DNA of 64,000 nucleotides from Chryseobacterium sp. OSA05B (GCF_019970065.1 NZ_JAHXYH010000004.1:186001-250000); one strand, 5' to 3'; positions 47,266 through 55,630 are shown, numbered from the stretch's first letter. The notes: generated by a model not told the origin, from the sequence alone. A program made the numbers and translations.

Positions 47266-47862
47266 TTAGAACAGGAAATATCCTATTCCAAGCGTAAAAC
47301 TGTGGGGTTTGGATTTAAACTCTTTGCTGATGCTTGAAAGACCGGTTTCATACCTCAGATCTGCTGTGAAATTTTTATAATCCACACCAATACCTCCCGT
47401 GATTCCGATATTCGATTTATCAAAGCTTTTAAAACCATCCTGCAGTGCTTTGGACGTTGACAGATTGTTCTTGAACGCATAGCTGTAAACCCCGCCCGCA
47501 AATGCTCTTACATTAAAATCTTTTGTATTGATGATTTTATAGCCGACCACTACCGGAATATCGACAGAATTCCAGCTTAGTTTTGCTGAGGTTCCATCAT
47601 TAGCGTCGAAAGAGGTTTTTCTTTTGTTGAATAAGGCTTCTCCTTGTACATAAAGACTTCCGATATCCATTCTGGTCATAATTCCTCCCTGATAACCGAA
47701 TCCGTATTTCCCTTCCAAAGTGGAGGACTCCGAAGAGGTTTTTGTAAAATTTGCCCCGCCTTTGATCCCGATGTGAAAGGCTGGTGTTTGCTGTGCTTTG
47801 GTCTCTGTAAAACCGATGACGCATAATAAAAATGTACTTAGTGCTAAAAACTGCTGTTTCAT
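47266..47862 (-). CDS. Porin-family (PorT-like) outer-membrane beta-barrel protein
   Basis: A 198-residue protein with signal peptide (FLALSTFLLCVIGFTETKAQ) and a short barrel typical of the outer_membrane_beta-barrel/PorT family: FHIGIKGGANFTKTSSE, GFGYQGGIMTRMDIGSLYV, SWNSVDIPVVVGYKI, VDYKNFTADLRYETGLSS, and a last strand (SFTLGIGYFLF) with terminal Phe. The family includes adaptors for gliding and secretion, but function is not known here. A Cys-rich peptide gene lies upstream. Confidence 0.85.
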   Translation of the reverse strand: MKQQFLALSTFLLCVIGFTETKAQQTPAFHIGIKGGANFTKTSSESSTLEGKYGFGYQGGIMTRMDIGSLYVQGEALFNKRKTSFDANDGTSAKLSWNSVDIPVVVGYKIINTKDFNVRAFAGGVYSYAFKNNLSTSKALQDGFKSFDKSNIGITGGIGVDYKNFTADLRYETGLSSISKEFKSKPHSFTLGIGYFLF

Positions 47863-47974
47863 AAATTGCTTTTAATAATTTGATGCAAAGCAACAGCTAT
47901 GAAATGCGGGATAAAACTTTATTTGATGAATGGCAGAGATGCTTTGACAAGAATCTGTTTTTAGGAGAAAAAAC

Positions 47975-48004
47975 AAAAAAAAATCGGAAGAGGGTACTTC
48001 CGAT
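47975..48004 (-). terminator. Terminator of the Gly-run peptide gene
   Basis: An 8-bp perfect stem (atcggaag/cttccgat, loop agggta) is followed on the minus strand by nine T. It lies 9 bases from the stop at 48013. Confidence 0.9.
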
Positions 48005-48012
48005 GGTATTTG

Positions 48013-48249
48013 TTAAAAAGGCTGTTCTTCACAATTAGATGGGGGATTACATCCGCCGCCACCACCACCGCCGCCAGGATTTCCTACAGAGATACATCTT
48101 CCAGGATTTCCATCATCATCCATTTCGCAGGCTCTTCCAAAAGAACAGTCACAGTCCGTCCAGCAATACGCAGATTCACCGTTCATATGACAACCATTGA
48201 TACCTGCACCAAGGATCGTTGACAGGTCCTTTCTTAATAGTTTTTTCAT
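48013..48249 (-). CDS. Cys-rich Gly-run peptide with a double-glycine-like leader (bacteriocin-like)
   Basis: A 78-residue peptide. I take the ATG at 48249, with an in-frame ATG three codons earlier also possible. The leader MKKLLRKDLSTILGAG looks like a short double-Gly leader (here GAG, followed by INGC). The core has eight Cys (NGCHMNGESAYCWTDCDC, then FGRACEMDD) and a run of eight Gly (about residues 60-67, in NPGGGGGGGGC) before CNPPSNCEEQPF. It may be a disulfide-rich secreted peptide. It resembles the 'bacteriocin-like' peptides of this group, and it differs from the three peptides at 33616-34150. No maturation genes are next to it. A terminator follows. Confidence 0.7.
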   Translation of the reverse strand: MKKLLRKDLSTILGAGINGCHMNGESAYCWTDCDCSFGRACEMDDDGNPGRCISVGNPGGGGGGGGCNPPSNCEEQPF

Positions 48250-48370
48250 TTTTCTCATAATAAATTGATTTTTAAAGTTAATAGTCTGATGTTTAAGTAA
48301 ATATAATCAAAAAACTAAATACTTTTCATCAATGCGAGAAATAAGGTGTAAAAATTGAACGTAATGAAAA

Positions 48371-48399
48371 AGAAAAACCCACTGCATCTGCAATGGGTT
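48371..48399 (-). terminator. Terminator of the gene at 48408
   Basis: On the minus strand the stem aaccca/tgggtt, with inner tgca pairing, is followed by TTTCTTTTT. It lies 9 bases past the stop. Confidence 0.75.
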
Positions 48400-48407
48400 G
48401 ATCTGTA

Positions 48408-48977
48408 TTATTTACTGAAGTTTAATTGTAAAGGAAGGTTCACCACAGAAAGGACTGGCCGTCCGTTCGATTCTGCAGGTTTCCATTTGCCCTTATCCCT
48501 GATACGGTAAAAACCGGCTTCTATAAAAGCGTTGACATCTTCATTATTCCCTTTTACTTTCACATGGTAGGCGTTCCCCTTGGAATCTAAAGTAAATTTT
48601 AGAGTTACTTTATAGGGATTGACTGCAAAATTCAGGAAAGTAAGATCTACAGCTTCATTTAAAAGCTTTTGGAAAGCCGCCTTTCCGGTTTCATATTCCG
48701 CTTCTTTGGTAATTTTTGGCGCCATGGGTGGCGGAACATCCGTTATCATTTTCTTTTCCTCCTCAGAAATCTTCTCTAAGGCATTTTGATAGGCTGATAT
48801 TTTTGCTTCCGTAAGGAGCCACTCCTGCTTGGTTCTTTCATCATTAGGCTTCGGATATTTCTTGTACAGAGACTTTATTTTTCTTTCGTACTTAGAATCA
48901 GCTTTCTCAAACTCGGAAACCTGTGCACTGCTAAAAGCAAAGATCAGAATAAATGCTAATGCTGAAAGTTTTTTCAT
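48408..48977 (-). CDS. Exported TonB-C-terminal-like protein
   Basis: A 189-residue exported protein with signal peptide (KKLSALAFILIFAFSSAQ). Residues 25-100 are charged and helical (ERKIKSLYKKYPKPNDERTK). The C-terminal part is the TonB-C-like domain (VTLKFTLDSKGNAYHVKVKG; ASFY-like GFYRIRDKGKWKPAES). Like the protein at 37930 it has no anchor or Pro-rich linker, so a classical TonB role is doubtful. It starts 6 bases after the pepT stop on the same strand, so it is likely co-transcribed with pepT. Confidence 0.75.
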   Translation of the reverse strand: MKKLSALAFILIFAFSSAQVSEFEKADSKYERKIKSLYKKYPKPNDERTKQEWLLTEAKISAYQNALEKISEEEKKMITDVPPPMAPKITKEAEYETGKAAFQKLLNEAVDLTFLNFAVNPYKVTLKFTLDSKGNAYHVKVKGNNEDVNAFIEAGFYRIRDKGKWKPAESNGRPVLSVVNLPLQLNFSK

Positions 48978-48982
48978 CAGTA

Positions 48983-50230
48983 TTAAGCTTTTACAATATT
49001 AATGATTACCTCAACAGCTTTTTCCATGCTTTCCAGTGCCACATATTCGTACGGTCCGTGGAAGTTCATTCCTCCGGCAAAGATATTTGGACAAGGCAGT
49101 CCCATATAGGATAGCTGAGCTCCGTCTGTCCCTCCTCTGATAGCTTTGATCTTAGGCTCAATATCAGCTTCTTTCATCGCTTTGGCAGCAAGGTCAATGA
49201 TGTGCATTTTCCCTTCAAACTGCTGCTTCATGTTACGGTACTGTTCTTTGATTTCTACCTCAGCCGTTCCTTCACCATGTTTTTGATTGAATTCAGCGAC
49301 TTTTTCTTCCATGAATTTCTTTCTGGCCTCATATTTTTCTTCATCATGATCACGAATGATGTATTGAAGTTTAGCCTCAGAAATATCAGCAGTGATATCC
49401 ATTAAGTGATAAAAACCGTCAAAACCTTTAGTGGTAGCCGGAGTTTCATTGGCAGGAAGCAACTGTATAAATTCAGCAGCCAAAAGCCCTGCATTGATCA
49501 TTTTTCCATAAGCATAACCAGGATGAACACTCAGTCCGTGGATTTTTACTACAGCTCCTGCTGCATTAAAGTTTTCGTATTCCAGTTCTCCAACTTCACT
49601 TCCATCCATCGTATAAGCCCATTCTGCACCGAATTTAGCTACGTCGAATTTGTGAGCGCCTCTTCCGATTTCTTCATCCGGCGTAAATCCTACGGCAATT
49701 CTTCCGTGCTTGATTTCCGGGTGAGCGATAAGGTATTCAGCAGCTGTTACAATTTCTGCACAACCTGCTTTATCATCAGCTCCAAGAAGGGTATTTCCGT
49801 CTGTAGTAATAAGCGTTTGTCCGATATATTTTTTTAAGCTTTCGAATTTTGAAGAAGACAGGGTGAATCCTGTAGTTTCATTTAAAAGAAGATCACCTCC
49901 GTCATAGTTTTCCCAAATCTGAGGTTTTACATTTTCCCCGCTGAAATCCGGAGACGTATCATAATGTGAAATAAATCCTATGGTAGGCGTGTTGTCATTG
50001 TCAAGGTTAGAAGGAACATATCCCATAATATACCCGTTGTCATCAATGGAAACATCTGCCAGGCCGATCGTTTTCAGTTCCTCTGCAATATACTTTGCAA
50101 TGTCCCACTGTCGCGGGGTAGAAGGGGTTGCTTCGCTTTCCGCATCACTGGTTGAATATATTTTTACATAGGCGAGAAAACGGTTCAGTAATTTCTCTTT
50201 CCACAATGGATTGAATTCTATTATACTCAT
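48983..50230 (-). CDS. pepT: Peptidase T (tripeptide aminopeptidase)
   Basis: Zinc-dependent cytosolic exopeptidase that removes the N-terminal residue of tripeptides. It has 415 residues. Metal-site blocks are IGFISHYDTSPDFSG (about 83-97), TDGNTLLGADDKAGCAEIV (about 141-159) with the bridging Asp, and the catalytic GFTPDEEIGRGAHKFD (about 181-196). The dimerisation domain follows, and FAGGMNFHGPYEYVA ends the metal site. It carries its own promoter and is divergent from the Rrf2 regulator. Confidence 0.96.
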   Translation of the reverse strand: MSIIEFNPLWKEKLLNRFLAYVKIYSTSDAESEATPSTPRQWDIAKYIAEELKTIGLADVSIDDNGYIMGYVPSNLDNDNTPTIGFISHYDTSPDFSGENVKPQIWENYDGGDLLLNETTGFTLSSSKFESLKKYIGQTLITTDGNTLLGADDKAGCAEIVTAAEYLIAHPEIKHGRIAVGFTPDEEIGRGAHKFDVAKFGAEWAYTMDGSEVGELEYENFNAAGAVVKIHGLSVHPGYAYGKMINAGLLAAEFIQLLPANETPATTKGFDGFYHLMDITADISEAKLQYIIRDHDEEKYEARKKFMEEKVAEFNQKHGEGTAEVEIKEQYRNMKQQFEGKMHIIDLAAKAMKEADIEPKIKAIRGGTDGAQLSYMGLPCPNIFAGGMNFHGPYEYVALESMEKAVEVIINIVKA

Positions 50231-50247
50231 CGATCATAAATTTCCAA

Positions 50248-50255
50248 CAAATATA
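50248..50255 (-). promoter_or_regulatory. -7 box for pepT
   Basis: On the minus strand TATATTTG matches TAnnTTTG, 17 nt before the ATG at 50230. A TTTG lies upstream with a short (14-nt) spacer. Confidence 0.5.
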
Positions 50256-50376
50256 CAATGTAAATTTTTCAAAACTGAACTTTGAGGGATATTTTCAGGA
50301 CGTTAACGAGATTGATTTTTTTAATCTCAATCCGCAATTTCGATAATCAAATAAATTGTTATAACTTGCATCAATT

Positions 50377-50793
50377 ATGATGTCCAAACGTTGCAAATAT
50401 GCTTTGAAAGCGATGGTTAGATTGGCAAGAAACTACAACCAGGGATTTTTGTCAACAGCCGTTATTGCACAGGATGAAAATATTTCCAAAAAATTTTTAG
50501 AGCAGATTCTTCTCGAACTGAAAAGAGCGAAATTGGTCAACAGCAAACAGGGAAATGCCGGAGGATATTATTTACTGAAGTCTCCCGATGATGTTTCATT
50601 GGCGGATATCTACCGGATTTTCGAAGGCCCGATTGCTTTAACACCCTGTATTTCATTGAATTTCTACGAACCTTGCGACGACTGTGTCGATGAGGCTACC
50701 TGTTATCTCAGAAATGAACTGATGATCGTAAGAGAAAAAACAAGAAAAAGCATGATGGAGGCGACTCTTACTTCCTTTATAAAAAACAGTTGA
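50377..50793 (+). CDS. Rrf2-family transcriptional regulator
   Basis: A 138-residue DNA-binding regulator of the Rrf2 (IscR/CymR/NsrR) group. The winged helix is in residues 1-80 (CKYALKAMVRLARNYNQGFL, FLEQILLELKRAKLVNSKQG, NAGGYYLLKSPDDVSLADI). The C-terminal part has four Cys (LTPCISLNFYEPCDDCVDEATC), a pattern that can hold an iron-sulfur cluster or act as a thiol sensor, as in IscR or NsrR. It sits just upstream of the cysteine locus and a perfect palindrome at the promoter of that locus, so I infer that it controls cysteine synthesis in answer to sulfur or Fe-S status. A matching activity is known for CymR in Bacillus. Confidence 0.9.
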   Translation: MMSKRCKYALKAMVRLARNYNQGFLSTAVIAQDENISKKFLEQILLELKRAKLVNSKQGNAGGYYLLKSPDDVSLADIYRIFEGPIALTPCISLNFYEPCDDCVDEATCYLRNELMIVREKTRKSMMEATLTSFIKNS

Positions 50794-50812
50794 AATTTTT
50801 TTTAATTTTTAT

Positions 50813-50833
50813 ATCCTACTAATTTGGTAGGAT
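50813..50833 (+). promoter_or_regulatory. Palindromic operator over the -33 box of the cys operon
   Basis: ATCCTAC (50813-50819) is mirrored as GTAGGAT (50827-50833) with a 7-nt spacer. The spacer holds the -33 TTTG (50823-50826), so a bound repressor would block polymerase. Dyad symmetry of about 21 bp suits a dimeric Rrf2 protein. The Rrf2 gene ends only 20 bases upstream. The palindrome is seen directly; the binding protein is inferred. Confidence 0.65.
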
Positions 50834-50855
50834 AAATAGGATTTATATATATTTG
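50823..50855 (+). promoter_or_regulatory. Promoter of the cysteine operon
   Basis: The -33 TTTG (50823-50826) and the -7 TATATTTG (50848-50855) are 21 nt apart. The predicted start near 50862 gives a leader of about 16 nt to the cysH ATG at 50878. It is overlapped by the palindrome at 50813-50833. Confidence 0.7.
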
Positions 50856-50877
50856 CAGGAGTTAATTTCAATTCAAC

Positions 50878-51591
50878 ATGGAAAATACCCTGAAAATAGA
50901 ATTCAATCAATTACTGGAAAAGGCCTCTTCAGGTGCTTTTAATGATGGTTTTTTAGAAATTCTTGCCAACAGGTTTCCTAGTGAAGTCATTTTTTCTACC
51001 AGCTTCAGCTATGAAGATCAGGTAGTGACTCATCTGATAAAAAACCTGAATATTGATATTTTCACACTGGATACGGGACGACTTTTTGAGCAGACTTATG
51101 AAACGTGGACTTCATCCAGAGCGTTCTTCAAAAAAAATATTAAAGCCTATTATCCGGATCCGGAATCACTGCAGCAATTTGTTTCAGAAAACGGACCGGA
51201 TTCCTTTTATCAATCTGTAGAAAAGAGGAAAGCCTGCTGTAATATCCGAAAGGTTATTCCTTTGAAAAAAGCACTTCAGGGATATAAAGTCTGGATCACA
51301 GGTTTAAGGTCTGAACATTCCGCAGGCAGAAAAGAAATGCCACAGCTGGAATGGGACCCGGATCACCAAATTATCAAGTTTCATCCCATCCTTCACTGGA
51401 CCACAGAACAGGTGACAGACTATGTAAAAAAGCATCACCTTCCTTATAACCATCTTCACAAAAAAGGATTTGTAAGCATCGGATGTGAACCCTGCACCAG
51501 AGCGATCAAAGAAGGGGAAGATTTCAGAGCCGGCCGATGGTGGTGGGAAGATGCTGATAAAAAAGAATGCGGCTTACATGTTCATCAATAA
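50878..51591 (+). CDS. cysH: Adenylylsulfate (APS/PAPS) reductase
   Basis: Reduces activated sulfate to sulfite, using thioredoxin. It has 237 residues. The Fe-S signature is present: C120-C121 (KACCNIRK) and C203/C206 (IGCEPCTRA), the CC-x80-CxxC form of APS reductases, with catalytic C231 (KKECGLH). It probably accepts APS directly, because no APS kinase (CysC) is in the locus and CysN has no kinase domain. It is the first gene of the cysteine operon, after the palindrome-controlled promoter. Confidence 0.95.
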   Translation: MENTLKIEFNQLLEKASSGAFNDGFLEILANRFPSEVIFSTSFSYEDQVVTHLIKNLNIDIFTLDTGRLFEQTYETWTSSRAFFKKNIKAYYPDPESLQQFVSENGPDSFYQSVEKRKACCNIRKVIPLKKALQGYKVWITGLRSEHSAGRKEMPQLEWDPDHQIIKFHPILHWTTEQVTDYVKKHHLPYNHLHKKGFVSIGCEPCTRAIKEGEDFRAGRWWWEDADKKECGLHVHQ

Positions 51592-51602
51592 AAAAATAAA
51601 AT

Positions 51603-52511
51603 ATGTCATTATATCATTTGAATTATTTAGATCAGTTAGAAGCTGAGTCCATCTACATTTTAAGGGAAGTGGCGGGACAGTTTGAGCGTCCGGCTTTACT
51701 GTTCAGCGGCGGAAAAGACAGCATTGTGTTGGCTCATTTAGCTGCCAAAGCATTTCCTCACGGAAAAATACCTTTCACTTTTGTTCATGTGGATACAGGA
51801 CACAATTTTCAGGAAGTGTTAGATTTCAGAGATCAGCTGACCACAGAGATCAATGTGGATCTGGTGGTAAGAAAAGTGGAAGACACCATTCATAAAAGAA
51901 AACTGACGGAACCCAAAGGGAAATTCCCCAGCAGAAACTGGCTGCAGACCTTCACCCTTCTTGATACGATTGAGGAATTCGAGTTTGATGCATGCATCGG
52001 TGGAGCAAGAAGAGATGAGGAAAAAGCCAGAGCCAAGGAAAGGATATTCTCTGTCCGCGATGAGTTTGGCCAATGGGATCCTAAACTTCAGCGACCGGAG
52101 CTGTGGAATATTTTCAATGGAAAAATTCAGAAAGGTGAAAATGTAAGGGTATTCCCCATCAGCAACTGGACAGAACTTGATATCTGGAACTACATCCGGA
52201 GAGAAAATATAAACCTGCCATCCATTTACTTTTCGCATGAAAGAGAAGTAGTAGATCTCAACGGACAGTGGATTGCGAATTCTGAGTTTGCAGTTCTGGA
52301 AGAAAGTGACACCATTACCACCAAAAGAATACGCTACCGTACCGTAGGAGATATGACCTGTACCGCAGCAGTAGAATCAGAGGCCGCTACAATAGACACA
52401 GTGATTGAAGAAATTGTAGCCACCAGAATCTCAGAAAGAGGAGAGACGAGAATTGATGACCGGGTAACGGAGGCAGCTATGGAAGACCGGAAAAAAGGAG
52501 GATACTTTTAA
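51603..52511 (+). CDS. cysD: Sulfate adenylyltransferase subunit 2
   Basis: With CysN, makes APS from sulfate and ATP in the cytosol. It has 302 residues. The PP-loop motif FSGGKDSIVLAHLAAKAF is near residue 33, followed by FVHVDTGHNFQEVLDFRD. Also ACIGGARRDEEKARAKERIF and PISNWTELDIWNYIRREN are the conserved CysD blocks. A PAPS reductase-like fold is shared with the gene before it, but the function differs. It lies 11 bases after cysH. An unusual inverted repeat separates it from cysN. Confidence 0.97.
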   Translation: MSLYHLNYLDQLEAESIYILREVAGQFERPALLFSGGKDSIVLAHLAAKAFPHGKIPFTFVHVDTGHNFQEVLDFRDQLTTEINVDLVVRKVEDTIHKRKLTEPKGKFPSRNWLQTFTLLDTIEEFEFDACIGGARRDEEKARAKERIFSVRDEFGQWDPKLQRPELWNIFNGKIQKGENVRVFPISNWTELDIWNYIRRENINLPSIYFSHEREVVDLNGQWIANSEFAVLEESDTITTKRIRYRTVGDMTCTAAVESEAATIDTVIEEIVATRISERGETRIDDRVTEAAMEDRKKGGYF

Positions 52512-52518
52512 TAGGTAA

Positions 52519-52586
52519 TGAGCAATAAGTAATTAGCAATCATAAAGAGTGGAAAATAGTACTAAGGATACATTGCTTATTACTCA
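52519..52586. repeat. Inverted repeat between cysD and cysN
   Basis: TGAGCAATAAGTAAT (52519-52533) pairs with ATTGCTTATTACTCA (52572-52586) at 14 of 15 positions in RNA (one wobble, one mismatch), with a 38-nt loop. It occupies the 102-nt gap between two genes that are usually close together. Hairpins like this may trim or protect the mRNA so that CysD and CysN levels differ. It resembles the taatgagcaataagtaat-type repeats of this group. Confidence 0.55.
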
Positions 52587-52613
52587 TCATTAATCATTTA
52601 TAACAAAAAGCTC

Positions 52614-53852
52614 GTGGATATATTAAGATTTATAACAGCAGGAAGCGTAGATGACGGGAAAAGCACCCTCATCGGCAGACTGCTTTACGATAGCAAAAGT
52701 ATTTTACAGGATCAGCTGGAAGTACTTGAAAAACATTCTAAAAACAAAAATGAAGACGGTGTAGATCTGGCTCTTTTGACGGATGGACTTCGTGCAGAAA
52801 GAGAACAGGGAATCACCATTGATGTAGCTTACCGATATTTCTCGACGTCAAAAAGAAAATTTATTATCGCGGATGCTCCGGGGCATGTTCAGTATACCAG
52901 AAATATGATCACAGGAGCTTCCAACTCTGATTTGATGGTGATTCTGATCGATGCCAGAAAGGGAGTTATTGAACAGACCAGAAGACATTCCATTATCGCT
53001 TCGTTACTTAAATTGAAAAAGGTAGCTGTTGCAATCAATAAAATGGATATGGTGGACTATTCGGAAGAAGTTTTTGAAACCATTAAAGCAGATTATTCAA
53101 AGATTGCAGAAGGCTTAGGCTTAAACGATGTGACCTATTTCCCGATTTCCGCACTGAAAGGAGATAATATTGTTTCCCTTTCATCCATTACAGACTGGTA
53201 TCAGGGAAGTTCACTGCTCGATTATCTGGAAGAAGTACAGCTTGATGAAGTACACAACAGCGGCAGCCGTTTCCAGGTGCAGTATGTGATTCGCCCTCAG
53301 ACAGAAGAGCTTCACGATTACCGTGGATATGCGGGACAGATCATCAGCGGAAGTTTTAAGAAAGGAGATAAAATAGCAATACTTCCTGTAGGAATTATTA
53401 CTGAAATAGCAACCATAGAAGTGAATGGAGCTGAGGTTCAGGAAGCTTTTGAAGGGCAACCGGCTGTGATACAGATTACTGAAGACATCGATGTCAGCCG
53501 TGGAGATTTCTTTACATCTGCAGAAGAACTGCCTCATGTTGAAAAAGAAGTGGAAGTATTATTGTGCTGGCTCGATCATAAAAGTCTGCAACCGGGTAAT
53601 AAATACCTGATACAGCATCACAGCAGACAGTTGAAAGCAGTGGTAAAACAGGTAGACTACAAGATCAATGTCAATACATTGGAGCAGGAAGATTCAGAAG
53701 GAGAAATAAAGCTTAACGAGATCGCGAAAGTGACCATAAAGACCGCACAGCCTTTGGTTTTTGATGATTTTATAAGCAATAAAAAAACGGGATCGGCTAT
53801 TTTGGTTGATGAAACCTCCAATGCTACCGTTGCGGCATGTATAATTCAGTAA
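52614..53852 (+). CDS. cysN: Sulfate adenylyltransferase subunit 1 (GTPase)
   Basis: GTPase that drives APS formation by CysD. It has 412 residues, with no C-terminal APS kinase. G1 is GSVDDGKSTLIGR (about 10-22), switch I TLLTDGLRAEREQGITIDVAY, G3 DAPGHVQYTRN (about 88), G4 NKMD (about 140), and an EF-Tu-like domain follows. The start is GTG (52614) at the usual N-terminus (VDILRFITAG). It follows cysD after a gap with a hairpin and no terminator T-run, so it should still be co-transcribed. Confidence 0.96.
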   Translation: MDILRFITAGSVDDGKSTLIGRLLYDSKSILQDQLEVLEKHSKNKNEDGVDLALLTDGLRAEREQGITIDVAYRYFSTSKRKFIIADAPGHVQYTRNMITGASNSDLMVILIDARKGVIEQTRRHSIIASLLKLKKVAVAINKMDMVDYSEEVFETIKADYSKIAEGLGLNDVTYFPISALKGDNIVSLSSITDWYQGSSLLDYLEEVQLDEVHNSGSRFQVQYVIRPQTEELHDYRGYAGQIISGSFKKGDKIAILPVGIITEIATIEVNGAEVQEAFEGQPAVIQITEDIDVSRGDFFTSAEELPHVEKEVEVLLCWLDHKSLQPGNKYLIQHHSRQLKAVVKQVDYKINVNTLEQEDSEGEIKLNEIAKVTIKTAQPLVFDDFISNKKTGSAILVDETSNATVAACIIQ

Positions 53853-53855
53853 GAT

Positions 53856-54686
53856 ATGAAGGTTTCAGAGCATTTTATTAGGAATATCCTTGAAAAAAAA
53901 CAGAGCGGTTCACATGGATTCTTTGATAAGACTAAGATGGAAAATTTTGTCACAGACCTGTACAATGTGCTCTTTCTTCCTGGAGAAATCAATACGGAAA
54001 GTCAGCTTCATGACAGGTTTGAAGATTTGCAGAAAATTCTTTTGGATCTGATAAAAAATGCTTCGGACGATGAGGTTTTTGCTAAAAAAAAGACGGACGA
54101 TTTTTTTCTTGCATTACCTGATATCTACAGCGCTCTGATTCTGGATGCCGAATCTATTTTAGAATTTGATCCCGCTACAGAATCTCTGGAAGAAATACTC
54201 CTTTCATATCCGGGCTTTTTTGCCACATATGTGTACAGGATCTCCCACCAGCTATGGATTCAAAAGGTGAAAATTCTGCCCCGTGTGATCTCAGAATATG
54301 CCCACAGCAAAACCGGAATAGACATCCATCCGGGTGCAGTTATTGGAAAATATTTCTTTATCGACCATGGAACCGGAATCGTGATCGGAGAAACGACAGA
54401 GATCGGAAACCATGTGAAACTGTATCAAGGAGTAACACTCGGAGCCTTAAATGTTTCAAAGGACAAAGCCAATGAAAAAAGGCATCCCAATATCGAAGAC
54501 CATGTCATTATTTATTCCGGAGCCACGATTTTGGGCGGGAACACAACCATAGGCAGAGACAGCATCATCGGAGGAAACGTATGGATCACACAAAACGTTC
54601 CTTCCGGCTCTCTGGTCTATCATAAAAGTGAAATAAAAATAAAAGATAACGGAACCCTTCCCGAATCTTTAACATTTGTGATATAA
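53856..54686 (+). CDS. cysE: Serine O-acetyltransferase
   Basis: Acetylates L-serine with acetyl-CoA to make O-acetylserine, the substrate of CysK. It has 276 residues, the longer EpsC-like form. The N-terminal helical part ends at about 150 (YVYRISHQLWIQKVKI). The left-handed beta-helix then follows with hexapeptide repeats: GIDIHPGAVIGKYFFIDHGT, GIVIGETTEIGNHVKLYQGV, TLGALN and RHPNIEDHVIIYSGATILGG. It is 3 bases after cysN, so it is tightly coupled in the operon. In CysE, product cysteine usually feeds back as an inhibitor; the sequence does not show how. Confidence 0.95.
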   Translation: MKVSEHFIRNILEKKQSGSHGFFDKTKMENFVTDLYNVLFLPGEINTESQLHDRFEDLQKILLDLIKNASDDEVFAKKKTDDFFLALPDIYSALILDAESILEFDPATESLEEILLSYPGFFATYVYRISHQLWIQKVKILPRVISEYAHSKTGIDIHPGAVIGKYFFIDHGTGIVIGETTEIGNHVKLYQGVTLGALNVSKDKANEKRHPNIEDHVIIYSGATILGGNTTIGRDSIIGGNVWITQNVPSGSLVYHKSEIKIKDNGTLPESLTFVI

Positions 54687-54718
54687 AACAACAAAAAACA
54701 ATATAAAATTGAATCGGT

Positions 54719-55630
54719 ATGAAATTCCAAAACACACTAGAAACCATCGGAAATACCCCGGTCGTAAAAATTAATAAGCTTTTCGATACCGGACATGAAG
54801 TCTGGATCAAACTGGAAAAAGCCAATCCCGGAGGAAGCATCAAAGACAGAATTGCTTTATCCATGATAGAAGATGCTGAAGCTAAAGGATTGCTGAACGA
54901 AAATAGTGTCATTATAGAACCTACAAGTGGAAATACAGGCATCGGACTTGCCCTTGTAGCTGCTGTAAAAAACTATAAGCTTATTCTGGTGATGCCCGAA
55001 AGCATGAGTTTGGAACGCCGGAAAATTATGGAATCTTACGGAGCGGAATTCGTTCTGACTCCAAGAGAAAAAGGAATGAAAGGAGCCATTGAAAAAGCAG
55101 AAGAACTGGGAAAAGAAACTCCCAATTCATGGATCCCAAGACAGTTTGACAATCCTGCTAATGTTAAAGTTCATGTTGAAACTACTGCTCAGGAAATTCT
55201 GAAAGACTTTCCGGAAGGACTGGACTACCTGATCACAGGGGTAGGAACCGGCGGCCATATCACGGGACTTGCACAGGTATTAAAACAGAAATTCCCCAAC
55301 ATCAAAGTGATTGCTGTAGAACCTGAATTATCTCCTGTTCTTAGTGGAGGAGCTCCGGCACCGCATCCGCTTCAGGGCTTGGGAGCAGGATTTGTTCCAT
55401 CAATCCTGGATACAGGACTGCTGGATGAAATTGTACAGATCAATAAAGACGAAGCTTTTGAATTCACTAAAGAAGCCGCCAAAAAAGAAGGACTTTTCGT
55501 AGGGATTTCTACAGGAGCGGCTTTGGCTGCAGTGGCTAAAAAACTTCCTCAGATCCCTATAGGATCCACTGTACTCACCGTGAATTATGACACGGGCGAA
55601 AGATATCTGTCCATCGAAGGACTTTTCTAG
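54719..55630 (+). CDS. cysK: Cysteine synthase (O-acetylserine sulfhydrylase)
   Basis: PLP enzyme that adds sulfide to O-acetylserine to form cysteine. It has 303 residues. PLP-Lys is in ANPGGSIKDRIALSM (about 41), TSGNTGIGLA (about 71), GVGTGGHITGLAQVLK (about 178) and GAPAPHPLQGLGAGFVP, the CysK C-terminal phosphate loop. It is 32 bases after cysE, and the two proteins usually form the cysteine synthase complex. Confidence 0.97.
   Translation: MKFQNTLETIGNTPVVKINKLFDTGHEVWIKLEKANPGGSIKDRIALSMIEDAEAKGLLNENSVIIEPTSGNTGIGLALVAAVKNYKLILVMPESMSLERRKIMESYGAEFVLTPREKGMKGAIEKAEELGKETPNSWIPRQFDNPANVKVHVETTAQEILKDFPEGLDYLITGVGTGGHITGLAQVLKQKFPNIKVIAVEPELSPVLSGGAPAPHPLQGLGAGFVPSILDTGLLDEIVQINKDEAFEFTKEAAKKEGLFVGISTGAALAAVAKKLPQIPIGSTVLTVNYDTGERYLSIEGLF

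Noticed and set aside
48060..48075. The Gly8 run as a simple sequence repeat or assembly artefact
   Set aside because: The codons are mixed (ggc, ggt, ggc and so on) and the frame has a terminator, a leader and Cys on both sides, so it is real coding sequence.
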